From contig NZ_JAKSYD010000230.1 of assembly GCF_022829605.1 (NCBI RefSeq), positions 1 to 64,000 on the forward strand: DNA of 64,000 nt. The letters run 5' to 3'. This DNA comes from Methylobacterium sp. E-065 (GTDB taxonomy: Bacteria; Pseudomonadota; Alphaproteobacteria; Rhizobiales; Beijerinckiaceae). The position numbers and the translations under genes are program-made. Positions 17,936 to 26,254 of the stretch are shown one piece after another; positions within the stretch are counted from its first letter, which is position 1; the number at the start of each line of letters is the position of its first letter. The notes beneath the pieces were generated by a model. That model ran no database searches, was not told the origin of the DNA, and saw only the letters and a program-made list of their open reading frames with translations.

Positions 17936-18181
17936 TCAGTCGCCGGAGAGGCGGCGCTCGGCGCGCTTGCGCAGCACGGAGGCCTCGATCGTGCGGGCCG
18001 TCGGGCCGGTGCGCACGTGCACGGTCGCCTCGCGCTCGAAGTCCCGCTCGCCCTCGTAGCGGCGGTAGACGCCGACCCGGACGATCCAATTGCCGTCGAA
18101 CCTGAACTCGCCCTCGGTCGTCAGGCGCAGGCCGTCGTCGAAGTCCACGCCGTCGTTGTCGAAGTCCACCATCCTGGCCAT
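17936..18181 (-). CDS. Small hypothetical protein
   Basis: 81 residues. The start MARMVDFDNDGVDFDDGLRL is acidic, the middle appears beta-rich (GEFRFDGNWIVRVGVYRRYE) and the C-terminus is basic (SVLRKRAERRLSGD). It may be DNA- or protein-binding, but nothing in the sequence decides this. Neighbouring genes are on the same strand with gaps under 90 bases. Confidence 0.55.
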   Translation of the reverse strand: MARMVDFDNDGVDFDDGLRLTTEGEFRFDGNWIVRVGVYRRYEGERDFEREATVHVRTGPTARTIEASVLRKRAERRLSGD

Positions 18182-18254
18182 GTCCGGATCCTCTGTGCTG
18201 GGGGTAGGGTTCTCGCCTGAGGCCGGGGGGCGATCCCCCGGCCGGTCCGCGCCC

Positions 18255-18593
18255 TCAGTCGGCGCAGACCTGGGAGTCCTCCCAGATCTCGGCCTGGAGC
18301 TCGGCGTTCATGACGCCATGGCCGTCCTCGGCGCCGCCGGCGACGACGATGTCGCGGTACGTGCGGCCGTTGATCCTGTGCTCATTGCCCCAGCAGAGGA
18401 CCGAGCCGTCGCCCAGCACCGCGATCGCATCGGAGCCGAGGTCGTCGAGGTCGACCGTGGCGGTCTCGGTGGGGGCGGAGAGGGCCGCGATCTCGGCGAG
18501 CGCGGTGTCGAGGTCGGACTGGGTGATGATTTCGTTCAGGGCGTGCTCGACGGCCTGGTTGTGGGCGACGTTGGCGGCGGTGAGTTTGGACAT
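18255..18593 (-). CDS. Hypothetical protein behind alternative leader hairpins
   Basis: 112 residues from ATG 18593; the stretch upstream of this ATG is taken up by two hairpins, so longer starts are unlikely. It opens MSKLTAANVAHNQAVEHALN and continues with acidic helical sequence, then a beta-rich section with LGDGSVLCWGNEHRINGRTY. No family recognised. It is first in the small-gene run that follows the integrase. Confidence 0.55.
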   Translation of the reverse strand: MSKLTAANVAHNQAVEHALNEIITQSDLDTALAEIAALSAPTETATVDLDDLGSDAIAVLGDGSVLCWGNEHRINGRTYRDIVVAGGAEDGHGVMNAELQAEIWEDSQVCAD

Positions 18594-18607
18594 CGGTGCG
18601 GTTCCCT

Positions 18608-18653
18608 CGGGGAGACCGTCTCCCCGTTGCTTGTAAATATACAAGCAACGGGG
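18608..18653 (-). promoter_or_regulatory. Two mutually exclusive hairpins between the integrase and the next gene
   Basis: Hairpin A has 9-bp arms CGGGGAGAC (18608-18616) and GTCTCCCCG (18618-18626). Hairpin B has perfect 14-bp arms CCCCGTTGCTTGTA (18622-18635) and TACAAGCAACGGGG (18640-18653) around AATA. They share 18622-18626, so only one can form fully. The position, after the integrase stop and just before the next start, fits a terminator, an attenuator or a DNA palindrome bound by an element protein. Confidence 0.6.
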
Positions 18654-18692
18654 CCGAAAGCAAGGGGTGCTTGTAAAAAATAAAGCTCCGCG

Positions 18693-20003
18693 TCAGGCCG
18701 CCGCAGCCGCCTTCTGGTAGGCGCTCGACGTGTGGCCGTAGACCTTGAGGACCATGGCCAGCGACATGCCGAGGTACTCGCTCACCTCCACCGGAGGCAC
18801 GCCGGCGCGGAGCATGATCGTTGCCCTGGAGTGCCGGAGGATGTGCGGCGTCGGCCAACCCATCTCGTCGGCGTCGCCCTCGGCCTCCTCCGAGAGGTAG
18901 CCCTCCTCCTCCTCGGGCAGGTCGGCGGCGAGGCCGGCCGACAGGTCGGTGACGCGGTGCGTCCCGTCGATGTCGCGCCGGTCCAGGCAGGCCCGGATCG
19001 CGGCCATCCTGAACCCCTTGCTGACCCGCTTCACGGCGGCACCGTTCCGATGGACGACGCGCGACACGCCGGCCGCCAGGTCCTCCTCGCGCCACTCCTT
19101 GAGGAGCGGGAGCAGGCGATCGTGGATCCGGCACGGGGGCTGCCTCTTGCGGGATGCCGGCGCCTCGGGGCCCTCGCGGAACATCGTCACCGTCGGGAAG
19201 TCCACGTACCCGGCGACCTTGTGCTTGCGCCAGCGCAGGTCGAGGACGGCCGCGCTCCGGGTGCCCGAGTAGAACGCGATCTGGAGGAACCGCACCAGCT
19301 GGTCGCCGGGCTCGTGGCGCAGGCCCTCGATCGGCTGCCAGTACGGCTCGCGCGTGGCGATGTCTGAGGAGAACCAGCGGAACCCGGAGGCCGCCTTCAG
19401 GAGGCGCTCGAACTCCGATTCGGTCAGCCAGTCCGGATGGCCCTTCGAGGCCTTGGGCAGTTCGAGCACCGGAACCGACGAGAGGTTGTACTCCCGATGC
19501 CAGGCGTTGATGGCGGCCGACAGGGTCCCGAGCTCGCGCCGGGCCGTCGACGTCGAGATCGGCTTCGAGATCTTCCAGCCGGGCTTCGTGTAGCGCTCGC
19601 TCGTCCGCTTCTCGACGTAGTCGCGGCACGTCGATCCACGGATCTGCGCCAGCGTCAGGCCCCTCAGGATGCGAAGTAGGTGGACGATGTGCTGGCCGAC
19701 CAAGGCGGCATTCTTCGTGCCCTCCATGCGGGCGCCGTAGAACGTCAAGCAAGCGGCGACGGACACCAGGCGGGGGTTGGAATTCGCCGGGTCGTCGTGA
19801 TCCGGCGAGGCCATGAGCCGCTCTCGGGCTAGGCGCCCTTGCTCCGCGATGTGGAGCGCGAGCTCCTCTTGAGCCGCGCCGCGAGCTGCAAGGCCGTGTC
19901 GTGTTCTGCGCTTGTAGCGCTCGCCATCGATGAAGTCTGCGATTGCCCAGACCTGTCGCTTCCGGTCGAAGACAAGGCGGGAGGGTTGCTTGGGGCGAGC
20001 CAC
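18693..20003 (-). CDS. Tyrosine recombinase (phage-type integrase)
   Basis: 436 residues from GTG 20003, chosen because GGAG sits six bases before it. The N-terminal part is basic (ARPKQPSRLVFDRKRQVW), followed by a SAM-like core-binding domain (TLAQIRGSTCRDYVEKR...). The catalytic domain shows the first arginine in FYSGTRSAAVLDLRW near 250, HILRHSRATIMLRAGV near 386 for the H-x-x-R box, and the tyrosine in LGMSLAMVLKVYGHTS near 421. Integrases ending LGMSL...VYGH are common on alphaproteobacterial prophages and islands. It lies 3 kb from the tRNA-Gly fragment and is the best candidate for having moved this element. It looks intact. Confidence 0.88.
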   Translation of the reverse strand: MARPKQPSRLVFDRKRQVWAIADFIDGERYKRRTRHGLAARGAAQEELALHIAEQGRLARERLMASPDHDDPANSNPRLVSVAACLTFYGARMEGTKNAALVGQHIVHLLRILRGLTLAQIRGSTCRDYVEKRTSERYTKPGWKISKPISTSTARRELGTLSAAINAWHREYNLSSVPVLELPKASKGHPDWLTESEFERLLKAASGFRWFSSDIATREPYWQPIEGLRHEPGDQLVRFLQIAFYSGTRSAAVLDLRWRKHKVAGYVDFPTVTMFREGPEAPASRKRQPPCRIHDRLLPLLKEWREEDLAAGVSRVVHRNGAAVKRVSKGFRMAAIRACLDRRDIDGTHRVTDLSAGLAADLPEEEEGYLSEEAEGDADEMGWPTPHILRHSRATIMLRAGVPPVEVSEYLGMSLAMVLKVYGHTSSAYQKAAAAA

Positions 20004-20281
20004 GTATTTCTCCAGTCGAGCAGGTATTGGCGGGTCGTGTAGATCGCGTGTCCGGGCTGCATCGATTTCAGTCGATGAGGATCCGGGGCACGCGTCGCGG
20101 CCCGCAGCTGCGCGGTGGAGAAGGTCGGGAAGCCTAGGGCGTCCGCTAGCTCGGGGGCCCACGCGGCGACGTCGAGCGACATCAGCGTGTCCGTACCGGC
20201 CATGGAGGCCTCGTCGCGGGCGCCGTCCGAGAAGTCGAACGGGCCGGCGTGAAGGACGAATGTGGGCTTCGAATTGAGCAT
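19829..20281 (-). CDS. Hypothetical protein overlapping the integrase start
   Basis: 150 residues from ATG 20281. The first 95 have codon use like real genes here and look folded (MSLDVAAWAPELADALGFPT, then TRQYLLDWRNTWLAP). The last 58 codons overlap the integrase gene in another frame and are serine-rich, so they may be incidental. Position before an integrase would suit an excisionase or directionality factor, but there is no clear winged-helix pattern. Treat the function as unknown. Confidence 0.5.
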   Translation of the reverse strand: MLNSKPTFVLHAGPFDFSDGARDEASMAGTDTLMSLDVAAWAPELADALGFPTFSTAQLRAATRAPDPHRLKSMQPGHAIYTTRQYLLDWRNTWLAPSNPPALSSTGSDRSGQSQTSSMASATSAEHDTALQLAARLKRSSRSTSRSKGA

Positions 20282-20335
20282 GGTGCGATTCTGAATCGAG
20301 GGGGCTTCGACTGCAACGGCAAATAGAGGCCGCGG

Positions 20336-20830
20336 TTAACACGGCGGGGGATGGTTACTGGGACATGCTCGAAGTCCCAGCGTTTCGGCCGTCCGCGTGT
20401 AGGTCCGGTTCGGGCGGTACCGGCGGTAGATCTGCCGCATCGCGTCATCGACGGCCTCGGCGCTATCGTCCTCGAGGAGCTCCGCCGACGCATCGCCGTC
20501 GTCGGATTCCGAAAACCGAAAGACGATGTACTGCCGCCCCAAGGTCGGCCGCCATCCGAAATGGGCCGGGCACGCGTCCGGGTCCCGCCGGCGGAAGAGC
20601 AGGAGCCGCCCCTCCTCGACGCCGAGGATCTCCCCCAGGAACTCGTCCTCCGGATCGCGGGAGAGGTGGGAGTCCCCGTCATCCCTCGCCGTGAACGGCG
20701 GACTGGCCGTCACCAGATACCCATGCTTGATCACGCAGCGATCGAGGCTGTGGGCCTCGGTGATGCTCATGTCGAACGTGATCGACAGGGGAGCGGACGG
20801 GGTCGGGGCGGGCTTCTTCTTGGTGGCCAT
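20336..20830 (-). CDS. Hypothetical protein
   Basis: 164 residues from ATG 20830, chosen over upstream open sequence because MATKKKPAPTPSAPLSITFD reads as a natural basic N-terminus. The rest is acidic with a beta-rich core (RQYIVFRFSESDDGDASAEL) and an arginine/tyrosine-rich end (QIYRRYRPNRTYTRT). No family recognised. It is a cargo gene upstream of the integrase. Confidence 0.55.
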   Translation of the reverse strand: MATKKKPAPTPSAPLSITFDMSITEAHSLDRCVIKHGYLVTASPPFTARDDGDSHLSRDPEDEFLGEILGVEEGRLLLFRRRDPDACPAHFGWRPTLGRQYIVFRFSESDDGDASAELLEDDSAEAVDDAMRQIYRRYRPNRTYTRTAETLGLRACPSNHPPPC

Positions 20831-20895
20831 GGTCAGGTGTCCTTGTGTTCGGTGGAACGCGCAGCCTTGGCGCGTGCCCGGGAGGATCCGGCGCC

Positions 20896-21774
20896 TCACC
20901 ACGCGAGGCTACCGAGGGCATCGGCATCGTCGGAGGGGGGCGGTTTGGGCCCCGCCGCCTCGACCGCGGCCACCCGGCGGCGGATCACCCGGAGCCAGTG
21001 CAAGCACGTCGCGACGTCGAACCCGGCGTGGCGGTGGTGCGCCGCGAGCGTCGGGACCGCCGCGTCGACCCGCGCCGTGCGGAACTCGGGCGGCAACGCG
21101 CCGATCCTGACGAGGGCGTGCCCCACGAGGGCGTCCGGATCGAGCACCAGCAGCTTGCGCAGAAGGGGCTCAACAGCGGCGTCGAGTTCCAAGTACGACC
21201 GGGCAACCCGCCCGCGTGGCCGCGCCGACCTCAGCGCCGCCGCGACCGCCTCCGCTTCGCGCACCTCGGCCTCGTACGCGTGCCGCGCGGCCTGCTGGAC
21301 CGGCGGGAGCCCGCGGACCTGGATGTAGTGGGTCCGCCCGTCGTCGTCGCGGAACTTGATCCACGTCTGCTCGTGTGTCAGCAGGCGCCACATGCGCTGC
21401 CCCTCGGGCCCCGTCTCGGCCGCCAGCATGTCGACACGCAGGCCGTAGCGGACGATGACCCCCGCATCGCGCCAGGGCGTCTCCGGGTCGCGGGGGATCA
21501 CGAGGGCCCGACGTCCCTCCCTGATCCTGGGGAGGTCCTCCACGATCCGATCGATGCCGAGCACGTCCACCGGCTCGCCGTCCCCGTAGACCCCGTAGAG
21601 CCAGAGGACGTCCTCGCAGACGGCGACCATCTGAGCGTAGGCACCGGCCTCGCCCAGCGGCGTACCTGCCTCAAGGCCCTCGTCGAACGCCCCCTCGTAG
21701 CGCCTCGTCCGGAGCTCCTCGATCTGGCGCACCAGCTCGTCGAGACCGGAACCGGTCAGGATCCCGCCCGCCAT
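20896..21774 (-). CDS. Hypothetical protein, last gene of the GcrA-like operon
   Basis: 292 residues from ATG 21774, which overlaps the preceding stop as TGATG. It begins MAGGILTGSGLDELVRQIEE. A mixed middle contains LLTHEQTWIKFRDDDGRTHY, and a helical C-terminal part contains the motif HHRHAGFDVATCLHWLRVIR. No catalytic pattern is recognised. The tight overlap ties it to the three genes upstream. Confidence 0.6.
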   Translation of the reverse strand: MAGGILTGSGLDELVRQIEELRTRRYEGAFDEGLEAGTPLGEAGAYAQMVAVCEDVLWLYGVYGDGEPVDVLGIDRIVEDLPRIREGRRALVIPRDPETPWRDAGVIVRYGLRVDMLAAETGPEGQRMWRLLTHEQTWIKFRDDDGRTHYIQVRGLPPVQQAARHAYEAEVREAEAVAAALRSARPRGRVARSYLELDAAVEPLLRKLLVLDPDALVGHALVRIGALPPEFRTARVDAAVPTLAAHHRHAGFDVATCLHWLRVIRRRVAAVEAAGPKPPPSDDADALGSLAW

Positions 21775-22286
21775 CAGATGACCTCCCCGACACAGGCGTT
21801 CTCGACGCGCGTCCACGCGCCGTCGACGTAGTGGAAGGCGCGCCTGTCCTCGCCCTCGGGATCCCACCCACGCACGTGGGGCTCGGGGCCCCCGTCCACT
21901 CTCAGGACGACGACGCCCCCATCGAACAGGCGCACGCGCGTGACCAGGACCTCGCCGTCCCGGCGCACCGAGAGAACCGCCGAGACGAACGTCGGCACGT
22001 CGGCCGGCAGGCTCCTCGCGATCGCGGCCTCGACGATGGCTACGTCGCGGGGCCGCCGGCGCCCGACGCCCGCGTCGTCGATGAGGGCCGTCAGGCGGGC
22101 GCACGGCGGCAGGGGGGCCGCCTCCCGGATCAGGGGGACCGGCGGCGTCCAGTCGGCCGGCCGGGTGAGCTCCTGCAGCGCGATCTGGCGCCACATCGGA
22201 TCGCGGACCATCGGGCCAGGATCCGGGACGTAATCCCAGAGGGTCATGAACTCGTCGGCGGGGGGCTGCTCGGGCACGGGGATCAC
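21774..22286 (-). CDS. Hypothetical protein, third gene of the GcrA-like operon
   Basis: 170 residues from GTG 22286, which overlaps the preceding stop as GTGA; ATG 22247 is a possible shorter start. The C-terminal half looks like a small beta-rich fold (VLVTRVRLFDGGVVVLRVDG, then AFHYVDGAWTRVENACVGEV). The N-terminal part is rich in proline and tryptophan. No family recognised. Confidence 0.55.
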   Translation of the reverse strand: MIPVPEQPPADEFMTLWDYVPDPGPMVRDPMWRQIALQELTRPADWTPPVPLIREAAPLPPCARLTALIDDAGVGRRRPRDVAIVEAAIARSLPADVPTFVSAVLSVRRDGEVLVTRVRLFDGGVVVLRVDGGPEPHVRGWDPEGEDRRAFHYVDGAWTRVENACVGEVI

Positions 22287-22450
22287 TCCGGCTTGGCGAG
22301 GTCGGTGAGCAGCGCCTCGACGTGGGCGCGGTGCTCGGCGGCGAGGCGGTCCGGATCGAGGTGCGGGGGCAGCGCCTCGTCCTCGTCGTCCGGCTCCATC
22401 ACCTGGTGGTTGTGCTGAAGGTCGATGGCACGGTCGCTCATGCGGCTCAT
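22283..22450 (-). CDS. 55-residue hypothetical protein, second gene of the GcrA-like operon
   Basis: ATG 22450 overlaps the GcrA-like stop as TGATG, and its own TGA overlaps the next gene's GTG. The protein starts MSRMSDRAIDLQHNHQVMEP, then has an acidic patch and a helical end (LDPDRLAAEHRAHVEALLTD). A second ATG lies at 22441. Overlaps on both sides are the main evidence that it is translated. Confidence 0.55.
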   Translation of the reverse strand: MSRMSDRAIDLQHNHQVMEPDDEDEALPPHLDPDRLAAEHRAHVEALLTDLAKPE

Positions 22451-22968
22451 CAGGCGGCCTTCCGGAAAGCGGGGACGTAGGCGGCCTCGCGCGACCTCGG
22501 CGCGACGGTCCGGTGCGCCGGGCAGTAGGGCGAGCCGAGATCGGCCGGGTGCCCGCAGGCCGTCGGGTCCAGACGGGGATCGCCGGCGATCCAGCGGCAG
22601 ACCCCGTCTCGGACGTCGAGGATCGAGACGCGGCGGGACTCCGGCAGGAGAACGTCCGATGCGGCCGGGCGGGGCGCGGGCTTCGGCGGGGGCGGCGGCG
22701 CCTTAACCACGAGGGCCTTCGGGGCCTTCCGCGGGCCCTCGTGGGGCTTACGTGCAAGGGGGGTCCTGCTGGCCCCGGGGCCCTGGAAGCTGACGTTCTC
22801 GCGCCGCATCCGGCCGATGACCGAGCTGTGGCTACGGGCGATGCCCTCGGCGGCGAGCGTGGCCGAGATGGAGCGGGCGGACACGCCGGCGAGCCACAGC
22901 GCTTTGACGCGCTCGACCAGGTCGGGCGACCAAGTGTGGGGATGGAGGGGCATGGGGGTACGAGGCAC
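22450..22968 (-). CDS. GcrA-family cell-cycle regulator-like protein on a mobile element
   Basis: 172 residues. The N-terminus has the GcrA DNA-binding pattern: WSPDLVERVKALWLAGVSAR, then SISATLAAEGIARSHSSVIG followed by RMRRENV. GcrA proteins bind sigma-70 holoenzyme and methylated GANTC promoters and control cell-cycle genes in alphaproteobacteria. The linker is proline-rich and the C-terminal part (CRWIAGDPRLDPTACGHPAD, then YCPAHRTVA) matches the sigma-binding region of GcrA with its Cys/His residues. It heads a four-gene operon with overlapping starts and stops. A copy next to an integrase suggests a phage- or island-borne version that could redirect host transcription. Confidence 0.85.
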   Translation of the reverse strand: MPRTPMPLHPHTWSPDLVERVKALWLAGVSARSISATLAAEGIARSHSSVIGRMRRENVSFQGPGASRTPLARKPHEGPRKAPKALVVKAPPPPPKPAPRPAASDVLLPESRRVSILDVRDGVCRWIAGDPRLDPTACGHPADLGSPYCPAHRTVAPRSREAAYVPAFRKAA

Positions 22969-23093
22969 CGGGGGTCTCCTAGCGAACGCAGATCAACATG
23001 CAGCCAATGCACCAGCTTTGTCAACAAGACTATTGGCCGGGCTTATTTCGGAGCATAATCTTGCGTTAACCATTTCCCCTGTGGACACGCCCC

Positions 23094-23972
23094 ATGCCCC
23101 GGTTGACCGCTCCCCCGCTCGATTTCGACGGCTTCCCTTGGCGCCACGTCGGCGAGCGCCTCCGCTACGGCCACGCCATGGCGCTCTTCGTCATGGACGA
23201 GGCCCCGCAGACCTTCTCGGACGCCTACCGAGCCGAGCGCGGCTTGATGGTCGCGGCGGTCTTCTCCTGGACGGACCGCGCCGGCACCCCGAACCTGCTG
23301 CCGTGCTGGTGGGGGATCTCGGCCGAGGACGTGGACGTCCCGGCGCTCAGGGCGGCGGCCGACGCCGCAATCGCTAAGGCCCGCGCCGCCCGTGACGAGG
23401 CCAACGCTCGGGCCGAGGAACGCCGGCTCGCCGCGCAGGCTCGCGTCGACGAGATGGCGGGACCGATTCGCGAGCGGCTTCAGGCGCTCGTCGGGGCGGC
23501 ACCCTGGCAGTTCGGCCGGTCCCTGACGGAGGCGGCCGAGACCGCGCACCGGGCCGAATGGGGGCCCTACGATCTTGAGCGTGCGGAGCGCTGGCTGTCC
23601 AACGCCGAGGCCAACCGCGTCCGCGCGGAGCAGAGGATCGGGCGCCCGGCGATGCCGCACTTCTACGCCCGGTCAGAGGACCCGGCGGTGCGCGCTGCGA
23701 CCCTGGAGGGGCTGCGCTACCTCGCCTCCCTCGACGAGGACTGGGCCGCCATCCAGAACGGCGAGGGTTTCAGCCAGACCACGACCTGGAGCGGTCACGT
23801 CCTCGCCGAGCGCGAGGTCCTCGACCGGGGCGAGGCCGCCCACGGGCTCGCGCTGATCTATCAGCACAGGCTGCAGCTGCCCGACGAGCTCTGCGAGCGC
23901 GCCCTCGGCGAGGCCCCGGTGCGCCGAGGCCGGCGCCGCCTCCCAGCTGGCGACTTGCTAGCCCCGGCCTGA
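23094..23972 (+). CDS. Hypothetical protein, divergent from the GcrA-like operon
   Basis: 292 residues from ATG 23094. It starts MPRLTAPPLDFDGFPWRHVG. A long charged helix, probably coiled coil, spans about 85-125 (AAIAKARAARDEANARAEER). The C-terminal part is helical and rich in Trp, Tyr and Arg. No signal or membrane segment is seen. The 125-base gap shared with the GcrA-like gene must hold two divergent promoters. Family unknown. Confidence 0.6.
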   Translation: MPRLTAPPLDFDGFPWRHVGERLRYGHAMALFVMDEAPQTFSDAYRAERGLMVAAVFSWTDRAGTPNLLPCWWGISAEDVDVPALRAAADAAIAKARAARDEANARAEERRLAAQARVDEMAGPIRERLQALVGAAPWQFGRSLTEAAETAHRAEWGPYDLERAERWLSNAEANRVRAEQRIGRPAMPHFYARSEDPAVRAATLEGLRYLASLDEDWAAIQNGEGFSQTTTWSGHVLAEREVLDRGEAAHGLALIYQHRLQLPDELCERALGEAPVRRGRRRLPAGDLLAPA

Positions 23973-24028
23973 CGATACCCTCGCCCCTGTCTCTCCGTCT
24001 CCCTCAGTTCAACTTAGGCAGTCCCGCA

Positions 24029-24715
24029 ATGATCGACCTCAAGAAAATCCTGGCCTTCATCGCCGCTCTCATCGCCGCCATTTTTGGCGACGCCCGCGAG
24101 GCCGCCGTGTCCCTGTACGGGGACGTGAAGCGCGTCGCCGGCGTCGCGAAGGCCGCGGTCGACCGCACCGCTACCGCCGTCGGAGCCGGCCTGGAGGGCC
24201 CGGCTCGGGGGCTGGATCTCACGGCTTCCGGGATCGGCGGTGTCCTCGGGGCCCTGCTGCCCCGTCCGGCCGTCCACGCGTCCGACGTCGCCGAGGTCGC
24301 CCTGGCCAACGACAACCGCGCCGCGGCCGGCCCGCGCCCGGTCGCGCTTGGCCTCGGAGAGCTCGTTATCGCGCACAACCGAGCCGCGATGGACCCGACT
24401 GGCCGCTCCGGCAGGGATCTCGCCCCGCTCCCGCGGGACGTCGCATCCTGGCTCGCCGGCCTCGACACTGGCGCCCGGTGCAATCTGGCATTCGTGCCCG
24501 CGTTCCGCGTCGAGCAGCATCTCCGCGCCGAGTCCCTCTCGGAGATCCATGGGGGCCTGCCCCTGATGCCGTCCCTTCAGGCGCGCCTTGATGCCGAGGC
24601 CCCGAAGCCTCGCCCCGGCGAGTACGACGCAGACGACAAGAGGGTCATTGAGGAGGCCTACAGGCTCCTGGAGACCCCCGAGGCCCACGCCCGCGTCGCC
24701 GCCTGCCGCATGTGA
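24029..24715 (+). CDS. Hypothetical membrane-associated protein
   Basis: 228 residues from ATG 24029. Residues 5-20 are hydrophobic (KKILAFIAALIAAIF), giving a possible membrane anchor or weak signal. A segment resembling amphipathic helices follows (GDVKRVAGVAKAAVDRTATA). The remaining 130 residues are soluble. It lies 56 bases after the preceding gene on the same strand and before a strong bidirectional hairpin. Function unknown. Confidence 0.55.
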   Translation: MIDLKKILAFIAALIAAIFGDAREAAVSLYGDVKRVAGVAKAAVDRTATAVGAGLEGPARGLDLTASGIGGVLGALLPRPAVHASDVAEVALANDNRAAAGPRPVALGLGELVIAHNRAAMDPTGRSGRDLAPLPRDVASWLAGLDTGARCNLAFVPAFRVEQHLRAESLSEIHGGLPLMPSLQARLDAEAPKPRPGEYDADDKRVIEEAYRLLETPEAHARVAACRM

Positions 24716-24734
24716 CGTGTCAGCGACCGAACGA

Positions 24735-24769
24735 CGAAGGGCCCGCCGGTCATCCCGGCGGGCCCTTCG
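24735..24769. terminator. Strong bidirectional hairpin terminator between converging genes
   Basis: Perfect 15-bp arms CGAAGGGCCCGCCGG (24735-24749) and CCGGCGGGCCCTTCG (24755-24769) with a 5-base loop. It lies 20 bases after the stop of the 24029 gene and 22 bases from the stop of the minus-strand gene at 24791, so it can serve both. Confidence 0.85.
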
Positions 24770-24790
24770 CATGTCTGGGGGGGCTTGAGG

Positions 24791-25126
24791 CTAGACGAGG
24801 CCCTGGCGCCGGGCGGCGGCGACGACCGCGCGCTCGGCCCGCTCGGCCCGGGCCTCGGCCGCCGCGGCGCGCTGCAGGGCGGCCCCGAGGAGGAGGCGGA
24901 GCTCGGCGGCCTCAGCGGCAAGGGCATCGGCCTCGGCCTCGACCGCGACGGCATCCCGGCGGGCTTGCCCGAGGCGGCCGGCGAGGCGCGAGACGGCGTG
25001 CCGGTCCGTGTCCTGCCGAGCGCGCAGGCCGTCGAAGGCACCCTGGATCGCGGAGTGCCCGAGAGCCAGGCCCTGGCCAACGCGGATGCTGCTGTCGATC
25101 GCGAAGCTGCGGGTCTGGTGCGACAT
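24791..25126 (-). CDS. Hypothetical alanine-rich coiled-coil protein
   Basis: 111 residues from ATG 25126, supported by AGGAGA nine bases upstream. It begins MSHQTRSFAIDSSIRVGQGL. From residue 45 it is a continuous Ala/Arg/Glu-rich helix (EAEADALAAEAAELRLLLGA) that should form a coiled coil. No family can be named; size and composition resemble small phage or plasmid accessory proteins. Confidence 0.55.
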   Translation of the reverse strand: MSHQTRSFAIDSSIRVGQGLALGHSAIQGAFDGLRARQDTDRHAVSRLAGRLGQARRDAVAVEAEADALAAEAAELRLLLGAALQRAAAAEARAERAERAVVAAARRQGLV

Positions 25127-25434
25127 GGGCGTCTCTCCTGGCGGGGCGGATCTCACCGCCCAATTCGCGCCTGGGCGGGACTCCCCGTCAACCCGGTGCC
25201 ACGTGGATCCACATGGGATGGTGAACACCCCGTTTCCGGGGGGGCTGCAGCATGCGTCCTGAACGGATCGCGATTTCGCTCTTGATGAATCGCCGATCAT
25301 GCAGACTGAAACGCCCAAAAATATGCTGAGGAAATGCTGAGCTCAGCACGACGTGCGCACGAGGGAGTGCCGAGCGAGTGCCGATGCCGTGACATGTCAT
25401 GGTGCCTTGCACCTCGTCACGGCATCCTACGCCC

Positions 25435-25770
25435 ATGACCGCACCCCGCACCTCATCCTCGGCCGCCCGTGCACGCGAGGCAAACCGCGCCGTCAAGGCG
25501 GCCTCCCGCGCCCGGGCGGCGGAGGCGGGCGCGCCCGACCCGGCGACGCTCGACCGCGCGATCGCTGACGGGCTGGCGGTCGTCATCGCAGGCGCGCCCA
25601 AGGGGTACCGCCTCGCGAGCCCGATCGACGCGGGAAGGGTTCTGCTGGCGGCGGCCGCCGCGCTCAAGGCCCGCACGGAACGGGCCATCGCGGCCGGAAA
25701 GCCGGCGGTCGTCTACCGGCGCGAGGCCGTCGCGACCGCCCTCGCGGCCCGCCTCGGACTGGATCCCTGA
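25435..25770 (+). CDS. Hypothetical protein
   Basis: 111 residues from ATG 25435. It is Ala/Arg-rich and helical (SSAARAREANRAVKAASRAR), with a later stretch GAPKGYRLASPIDAGRVLLA. It stands alone. The leader contains the palindrome TGACATGTCA at about 25391-25400, a possible operator half. No family recognised. Confidence 0.5.
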   Translation: MTAPRTSSSAARAREANRAVKAASRARAAEAGAPDPATLDRAIADGLAVVIAGAPKGYRLASPIDAGRVLLAAAAALKARTERAIAAGKPAVVYRREAVATALAARLGLDP

Positions 25771-25877
25771 GGTCCGGGAGTTCGCAATTCCCGCGTTACA
25801 CCGGATAGGAGTAACGGGGGGAGGAGATGGCCTGGTCGAAAACACTCGACTGACGCGACGCCCCTTCGGAGGGGTTC

Positions 25878-26252
25878 TCAGCCCTTGGAGCGCGGCTTCA
25901 GCGTCACTTCGAGATCGCAGCCCATCGCGTCGGCCACGGAGCAGAGCCGGGCCCAATGCCAGCCCGCCAGGTGCCCTGCCCTGAGCTCCGTCCGGACGTG
26001 GCTGTCCTTCATCCCCTCGGGGTAGCTGAGGCGGCAAGGCTTGGCGGATGGGGCGGCCGGCTTCACCCGCTCGCAGAAGGCCTCGATGGTGCCGGCGTGG
26101 GAGACTGCGATCTGCTGGGCCACCCCGTCGCGGGCCCGATCGGCGATCGCCGCGCCCCGGGCGGCGTCGTAGCGCTCGATGATGCGGTCGCTCCGGATGC
26201 CGAGGAGGCGGTCAGTGGCTAAATGGCCCGGGCGGCTTGGGCGCGGGCGACC
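25878..26252 (-). pseudogene. Hypothetical gene truncated at its 5' end by an IS630 insertion
   Basis: The frame is open without a stop from the IS boundary (26252) to the stop at 25878, 125 codons. A GTG at 26123 could still start an 81-residue product. The upstream codons (TDRLLGIRSDRIIERYDAAR) look like real protein, so the original gene probably began beyond the insertion point. No matching 5' part is seen on the other side of the IS, so flanking DNA may have been deleted or rearranged. Family unknown. Confidence 0.5.
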
Positions 26253-26254
26253 TA

